Below, piece by piece: positions 60,232 to 64,000 of a DNA stretch of 64,000 nucleotides. This DNA comes from CAZRCZ01 sp964598765 (GTDB taxonomy: Bacteria > Sumerlaeota > Sumerlaeia > MVZB01 > JAJFLK01): positions 54,064-118,063 of the forward strand of contig CAZRCZ010000016.1 in the NCBI GenBank assembly GCA_964598765.1, in the 5' to 3' direction. Below the pieces are notes generated by a model, which did no database searches, was not told the DNA's origin, and was given only the letters and a program-made list of their open reading frames with translations. Each line of letters opens with the position of its first letter. Positions within the stretch are counted from its first letter, which is position 1. The position numbers and the translations under genes are program-made.

Positions 60232-61911
60232 TCATTTCGCCGATGCGGTCTTGAGCGATCCCCCTTTTTTCACGCCGACAAATTCGACGTGCCGGTTCAC
60301 GCGGTCGCCTCGATTGCCGAAGACGTTGTCGGTCTCCATTTTGCCGGCGATCTTGCCGTCCTCCTTGAGGGTTCCGCTGAAGATGATCTTGCCCATCTCG
60401 CCGATGGGAATGGTCAGACGGAAATCATTCCCTTTCCATTCCACGGGCACGGGAAGCGTCGAGATGACCTCGCCGGGCAGAGCCATGAAATCGGCCCCTT
60501 TGCCCTCGCGGGGCAAATTCAAGACCATCGGAAGCGGAACGGTCCCGGGCGCCAAGTAGAGACGGTAAAACGTGTCGCCCCCCTTTTCAGCGAGGAAACG
60601 CTCCACGTCCGCGTTTGCGTTCCACGGTTTGGGGCGTTTGCCCTCGGCGACGTAATAGGCGAACGCGCCGATCATCATCTCGTTGTTGCTCTCCTCGCCG
60701 AACCACAAATCCTTGGTTGGATCGGGATTGTTCGGGTTCTTCGCGGAATTGTCATGATGGGAGAGAATCTCCACCTTGCTCCCCTTGGGGAGGAAGAGCG
60801 GCTTCTCCAGATAATAATTCCACTGCCAGTTGAAATCGTAGTTCGGGACGCTCAGCATGACCTCTCGGCGCCCGTCGGGGAAAATCGCCGTGTATTTCAT
60901 GTCCTTGCCCCGCTGGTGCATGTGCGGGAAGTATTGAGTGACGTAGATGTCGTCCTCGATGTTGATCGAGGCCGAGGTTTCAAAGTTTTCCGCGCCGGCG
61001 GGAATCAGGAAATCGAGCCGCAACGGCGCGCCCGCCCACATGATTTTTTTGATCTCCCCTTTGCCGAAATAAAATCCGATGCGCGTCCGGTCGGTCTCCG
61101 GCTTGCCGGAGGGATGATAGTGCATGTTCGCCGTGATCGTGTCGTCCTTCTTGAGTTCATGTCCCATCCCTTCGGGCCATGTCACGGGAGGCGTGCCGAC
61201 CGCCCAACCGGAAAACGCTCCGGTTCCGAGTCCGTCCTGACTCGATCCACCGCTACTCATCATTCCCCCTTCGCCGCGATAAAGGACGATGTGATGGACG
61301 ATCCGGCGGTTGCCGGGAAGGAATTCGAGCGACTGAATCCAGACGTCCTTGGGGAGATTGATTTTGGCCGAGAGATTGGGAAATTGATCGGGGCCGGAGG
61401 CCGGAAGGGAGTATTCCGGCAACTCGACGATGTAATCGGGCGCGCCGAGTTTCCATTCATTCTTGAATTGCGGAACAGGAGGAACTTCCTTCGCGTCCCC
61501 TAGCGGCGCGCCTTGATCCACCCAGTCGGCGATGAGCTTGATCTTTTCTTCGGGCAGACTGATGTCGTTGATGAATTTGCCGTAGTGCGGATCGGCGGAC
61601 CACGGCGGCATCTTGCGGCTGACCACGTTCTTCTTGATGGATTTCACCCACGGACGCGTGTCCTCATAGCTGAGGAGATTCATCGGAGCCGCTTCGCCCG
61701 GACGATGACACTCAGCGCAGTGTTGAAACATGATCGGCGCGATGTCCTTGGAATAGGTGACGGGATTGGGCGCGTTGTCGTCGCCGCGCGCGATCGTGGT
61801 GGTTCCCAAAAACGTCAAGAGTGCCAAAAACGTAACCACTGCGAGGAATAAGGCAACTGCGAAAATGGCCGCCTCCTTGAGACCCCATTTTCCGTTCAAA
61901 CTAATTTTCAT
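60232..61911 (-). CDS. Cytochrome c / copper type II monooxygenase-like fusion, copy 2
   Basis: 559-aa paralogue of the protein at 26652-28085. An N-terminal hydrophobic segment (about residues 13-37) leads into a mono-heme domain with CAECH (Cys65, Cys68, His69) and MPPW. The copper-monooxygenase-like part shows VHHIVLY, a loop with HYHPSG, HMHQRGKD, and NEMM, in the same order as copy 1, plus a longer C-terminal beta region. ATG has AAAAGGAG eight bases upstream. It lies 36 bp after a TetR regulator on the same strand, so it is probably controlled by it. Heme plus copper suggests an oxidative role on an unknown substrate. Confidence 0.85.
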   Translation of the reverse strand: MKISLNGKWGLKEAAIFAVALFLAVVTFLALLTFLGTTTIARGDDNAPNPVTYSKDIAPIMFQHCAECHRPGEAAPMNLLSYEDTRPWVKSIKKNVVSRKMPPWSADPHYGKFINDISLPEEKIKLIADWVDQGAPLGDAKEVPPVPQFKNEWKLGAPDYIVELPEYSLPASGPDQFPNLSAKINLPKDVWIQSLEFLPGNRRIVHHIVLYRGEGGMMSSGGSSQDGLGTGAFSGWAVGTPPVTWPEGMGHELKKDDTITANMHYHPSGKPETDRTRIGFYFGKGEIKKIMWAGAPLRLDFLIPAGAENFETSASINIEDDIYVTQYFPHMHQRGKDMKYTAIFPDGRREVMLSVPNYDFNWQWNYYLEKPLFLPKGSKVEILSHHDNSAKNPNNPDPTKDLWFGEESNNEMMIGAFAYYVAEGKRPKPWNANADVERFLAEKGGDTFYRLYLAPGTVPLPMVLNLPREGKGADFMALPGEVISTLPVPVEWKGNDFRLTIPIGEMGKIIFSGTLKEDGKIAGKMETDNVFGNRGDRVNRHVEFVGVKKGGSLKTASAK

Positions 61912-61947
61912 GATTCGGCTCCTTTTTTTGATTGTATCATGGGAAAC

Positions 61948-62643
61948 TCAAAGTCCCGCTTGGTTTGATTCGACGTATTGAATTCTTCCCACCCCGTCCA
62001 CCAAACTCCTGCGAACGCCCGTCTCCGCCTTGCGCGCCCGCCGTTTTGCTCTCGGCCTCAACGCGCTCACGACAAACCGCGCCAACGTGTCCACAATCGC
62101 CTCACGCGGCGCGATTTTTTCCGAATAGAGCCGTAGCGCCTCGAATCCCATCTCATTGATTAGATGCATCATCACTTTGGGATCAAGCTCCGACCGAACT
62201 TTTCCGGTCTTTTGCGCCTGCATCAAAAGTTTTTCCGCCATCTCCATCAAGCGATCCCGCGCCGCGTCGAGCGTTGGTTTTAATTCTCGATTGGATCGCT
62301 CCTGTAGAAAAAATTGAAACCATCGCGGATTCCGGTCCATGAAATCCAGCATCGCGCCGTATCCGATCCTGCATCCTTCCTCGATTGTCTTGCCCCGCAG
62401 GAAATGCGGCGCAATTTGCCGAAGAAGAACCTGTTCCGTGTCCGCGACCAACGCCCGGCCCATCGCCTGCTTGTTCCGGAAATAATGATAAAAAATGCCG
62501 CTGGAGGCTTTGGCCTTTGCGGCGATGTCCTTGGGCGCGACGGCGTGGTAGCCCTTGACCGCGAAAAGTTCCAGCGCGGCATCCAGCAATCGCCGCCGCA
62601 TCGCTTCCCGCATCGCCCGGTTCTGTCCCTCGTTCCTCGCCAT
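61948..62643 (-). CDS. TetR-family transcriptional regulator
   Basis: 231-aa TetR regulator from ATG 62643 (TTG 62652 is open upstream). The N-terminal helix-turn-helix (about residues 18-60: LLDAALELFAVKGYHAVAPKDIAAKAKASSGIFYHYFRNKQ) is canonical. The C-terminal ligand domain is helical, and the very end carries a basic patch (ALRPRAKRRARKAE). An inverted repeat over its promoter (62665-62684) suggests autoregulation, and the cytochrome/copper monooxygenase gene 36 bp downstream is the natural target. The inducer is unknown. Confidence 0.9.
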   Translation of the reverse strand: MARNEGQNRAMREAMRRRLLDAALELFAVKGYHAVAPKDIAAKAKASSGIFYHYFRNKQAMGRALVADTEQVLLRQIAPHFLRGKTIEEGCRIGYGAMLDFMDRNPRWFQFFLQERSNRELKPTLDAARDRLMEMAEKLLMQAQKTGKVRSELDPKVMMHLINEMGFEALRLYSEKIAPREAIVDTLARFVVSALRPRAKRRARKAETGVRRSLVDGVGRIQYVESNQAGL

Positions 62644-62664
62644 GATGGTCAAGCCTAGAATAAA

Positions 62665-62684
62665 TTGATTGATCTGTCAACCAA
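62665..62684. promoter_or_regulatory. TetR-type operator over tetR promoter
   Basis: Imperfect inverted repeat TTGATTGA-TCTG-TCAACCAA, 7 of 8 positions paired. It overlaps a -35-like TTGACA (minus strand, 62675-62680) upstream of the TetR gene. Size and symmetry are typical for TetR dimers. No other copy of it was noticed in the window. Confidence 0.5.
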
Positions 62685-62689
62685 TCATT

Positions 62690-62866
62690 TCAACTATTTT
62701 GACTTGTCGCGCCGACGATGGGTTTGGTAAAAAAAAAGCGCGCCCGAAAAATAAATTGAACCGGAATCCGAGCCGCAACCGTCAGGGAGCGTATGCTGGA
62801 CACGGATGAACAGGATGCGCGCGGATAATGAGATCCTGAATTTACGCTAGGCGAGGGGATCGGGCT
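62690..62866. other. Gap between tetR and thiC leader
   Basis: About 175 bp with one fragment of the GGACACGGATGAACAGGAT periodic repeat near 62795-62815. A thiamine pyrophosphate riboswitch would be expected before thiC in many bacteria, but CUGAGA and the other conserved segments are absent. The thiC promoter is not obvious. Confidence 0.5.
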
Positions 62867-62920
62867 ATGGCAAAATTGATCGTGAAAAAACGCGCGGGTG
62901 GGAAAGGGATCGAAGAATGA
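62867..62920 (+). CDS. Putative 17-aa leader peptide coupled to thiC
   Basis: Short reading frame ATG 62867 to TGA 62920 encoding MAKLIVKKRAGGKGIEE, with GAGGGG nine bases upstream. Its stop overlaps the thiC start as ATGA, a sign of translational coupling. It is strongly basic in the first 13 residues. It resembles no known attenuator, since it has no codon run for one amino acid. It could be chance, because only 17 codons are involved. Confidence 0.35.
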   Translation: MAKLIVKKRAGGKGIEE

Positions 62921-63960
62921 AATCCAACGGGACGACTCAAATCGCAAAGGCAAATACGGTCAACGGAAGCGGGCGAAAAACGGACAAAACGAATGAAACG
63001 GTCGAACTCTCGCTTAATTCCCGAATTACAAGAGATGGATTTCCGAACGCCCGAAAAGTTTACGTCGCCGGACGGATTCACTCCTCGATCCGCGTCCCGA
63101 TGCGCGAAATTTCGCAATCCCCGACGCGTTCCGGCAGACCCGGCCAACCGGATGAAATCAATCCGCCGGTGACGATTTATGACGCTTCCGGTTCCTACAC
63201 CGATCCGGCGATTCCAATTGACGTGACGCGCGGACTGGGACCGATTCGGTTGGAATGGATCAAGGCGCGAGGTGACGTTGAAGAATCGCTCGCGGAATGT
63301 AATCCGGCCACTCTCGGCTGGAAAAATCCCCGTCCGATCCTCCGCGCTAAACCGGGACGCCGCGTGACGCAACTCGAATACGCCCGGCGCGGAGAGATCA
63401 CGCCCGAAATGGAATTCATCGCCATCCGCGAAAATATGCGGCGCGAAACGCTCGCCGCTGAAATCGCCCGTCAACATCCCGGCCAATCGTGGGGCGCGGC
63501 GATTCCGAAAATCATCACACCTGAATTTGTCCGCGACGAGGTCGCCCGCGGACGCGCCATTATCCCCGCAAACGTCAACCATCCCGAAAGCGAGCCGATG
63601 ATCATTGGCCGGAATTTCCTCGTCAAGATCAACGCCAACATCGGCAACTCGGCGGTGACAAGCTCCATCGAGGAGGAAGTCGAGAAAATGGTCTGGGCGA
63701 TTCGCTGGGGCGCCGACACCGTCATGGACCTCTCGACGGGCAAGAGCATCCACGAAACCCGCGAATGGATCATCCGCAATTCCCCCGTTCCCATCGGCAC
63801 GGTTCCGATCTATCAGACGCTCGAAAAGGTCGGCGGCAAGGCGGAGGATTTGACGTGGGACCTTTACCGCGACACGCCCATCGAGCAGGCCGAACCGGGA
63901 GTGGATTTCCTCACCGTCCCCCCCGGCGTTTCGCCACCCTACATTCCGCTCACCGCCTAA
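62917..63960 (+). CDS. thiC: Phosphomethylpyrimidine synthase ThiC, broken at 3' end
   Basis: N-terminal part of ThiC, the radical SAM enzyme that makes HMP-phosphate from aminoimidazole ribotide for thiamine. 347 residues are readable and match up to EQAEPGVDFLTV (for example YDASGSYTDP, ITPEMEFIAIREN, HPESEPMIIGRNFLVKINANIGNSAV, STGKSIHETREWIIRNSPVP). The expected continuation HAGVLLRY appears as PPGVSPPY, and PLTAKR is cut by TAA. Beyond the stop, in the same frame, only R, G and GG of the expected RLTGIVSRGG match. The catalytic C-terminal third, including the iron-sulfur cysteines, is missing. Either the end of the sequence is error-prone or the gene is decaying. Confidence 0.9.
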   Translation: MKSNGTTQIAKANTVNGSGRKTDKTNETVELSLNSRITRDGFPNARKVYVAGRIHSSIRVPMREISQSPTRSGRPGQPDEINPPVTIYDASGSYTDPAIPIDVTRGLGPIRLEWIKARGDVEESLAECNPATLGWKNPRPILRAKPGRRVTQLEYARRGEITPEMEFIAIRENMRRETLAAEIARQHPGQSWGAAIPKIITPEFVRDEVARGRAIIPANVNHPESEPMIIGRNFLVKINANIGNSAVTSSIEEEVEKMVWAIRWGADTVMDLSTGKSIHETREWIIRNSPVPIGTVPIYQTLEKVGGKAEDLTWDLYRDTPIEQAEPGVDFLTVPPGVSPPYIPLTA

Positions 63961-64000
63961 AGGTTTAACGGAGCACGCCCCCCCGGCGGGCCGCGATCCT
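63918..64000 (+). other. Mutation or error cluster at the end of thiC
   Basis: Bases 63918-64000 depart abruptly from an otherwise well-conserved thiC, mostly towards C-rich codons, without a change of frame: CCCCCC where a His-Ala pair is expected, TCGCCACCC where Leu-Leu-Arg is expected, and TAA for Lys. The sudden onset next to the window end suggests low-quality terminal sequence. Confidence 0.6.

Noticed and set aside
60289..61503. 404-aa plus-strand frame opposite the second cytochrome gene
   Set aside because: Antisense shadow; the heme CAECH and HMH motifs belong to the minus strand. The same applies to 26664-27830 opposite copy 1.
62690..62916. Thiamine pyrophosphate riboswitch before thiC
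   Set aside because: GGATAATGAGATC resembles parts of the TPP aptamer, but the invariant CUGAGA and GAACCUGAUCUGG segments are absent.
62842..63753. 303-aa minus-strand frame opposite thiC
   Set aside because: The plus-strand ThiC signature sequences are unmistakable over this whole span.

Overview
The window is 64 kb of GC-rich DNA (roughly 55-60% by eye) from an uncultured-type Gram-negative bacterium. Support for an outer membrane comes from a lipid-A-biosynthesis N-terminal-domain protein and an Arn-like glycolipid-modification cluster. The pseudopilin (FTLIELL followed by a long charged helix), the cytochrome c/copper-monooxygenase fusion proteins, TIGR03790, futalosine-pathway MqnE and huge Thr/Pro/Ser surface proteins together suggest a candidate phylum such as Sumerlaeota or Hydrogenedentota, or a PVC relative. 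That placement is inference only: no rRNA or tRNA gene was found here. There is no transposase, integrase, CRISPR array or phage module.

Layout. 0-6 kb: a tight operon of hemW, two tandem SGNH-hydrolase paralogues (both with TTG starts that overlap the previous stop), recO and an AftB-like membrane glycosyltransferase. 6-14.5 kb: two giant secreted proteins (about 1607 and 1058 aa) made of Thr/Pro/Ser tracts alternating with a recurrent ~155-aa module bounded by cysteines. They share one promoter architecture and one C-terminal tail (PTPTPNAVxDWELF[D/E]). 14.6-18 kb: a TPR-pentapeptide protein, an AhpD-like protein and a lipoprotein. 18-23.5 kb (minus strand): alpha/beta hydrolase, 1013-aa membrane patatin and an orphan sugar-binding lipoprotein in one operon, then a DUF1801-zinc-knuckle protein. 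23.6-26.6 kb: a BrnT-type toxin/antitoxin pair, a nested inverted-repeat element, and a three-gene minus-strand operon (ComF-like phosphoribosyltransferase, SLOG-like nucleotide-binding protein, membrane protein with two CxxC knuckles). The last is a candidate nucleotide-signalling or conflict system.

26.6-39.3 kb: cytochrome c/copper monooxygenase, an EboC-like TatD hydrolase with a small partner, alpha/beta hydrolase, a GT-C glycosyltransferase and a DUF885 peptidase (minus strand); then a PA14-SGNH protein, TIGR03790, a pseudopilin, an FkbM methyltransferase and DinB. 39.5-47.7 kb: an ABC-2 export system with an 863-aa-class accessory protein, translationally coupled to comEC. 47.8-54.7 kb (minus strand): DegT aminotransferase, ArnT-like transferase, GT2, LAB_N protein and Gfo/Idh oxidoreductase, with a TMTC-like TPR transferase upstream. 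54.8-64 kb: mqnE, DUF4173 membrane protein, ThuA-like protein, bifunctional nnrDE, a TetR-regulated second cytochrome/copper monooxygenase, and a thiC that breaks down over the last ~80 bases.

A striking intergenic theme is composite inverted repeats. At least seven gaps hold elements whose two arms are themselves built from short palindromes or from 7-9 bp periodic units. The unit sequence differs from gap to gap while the architecture is shared.
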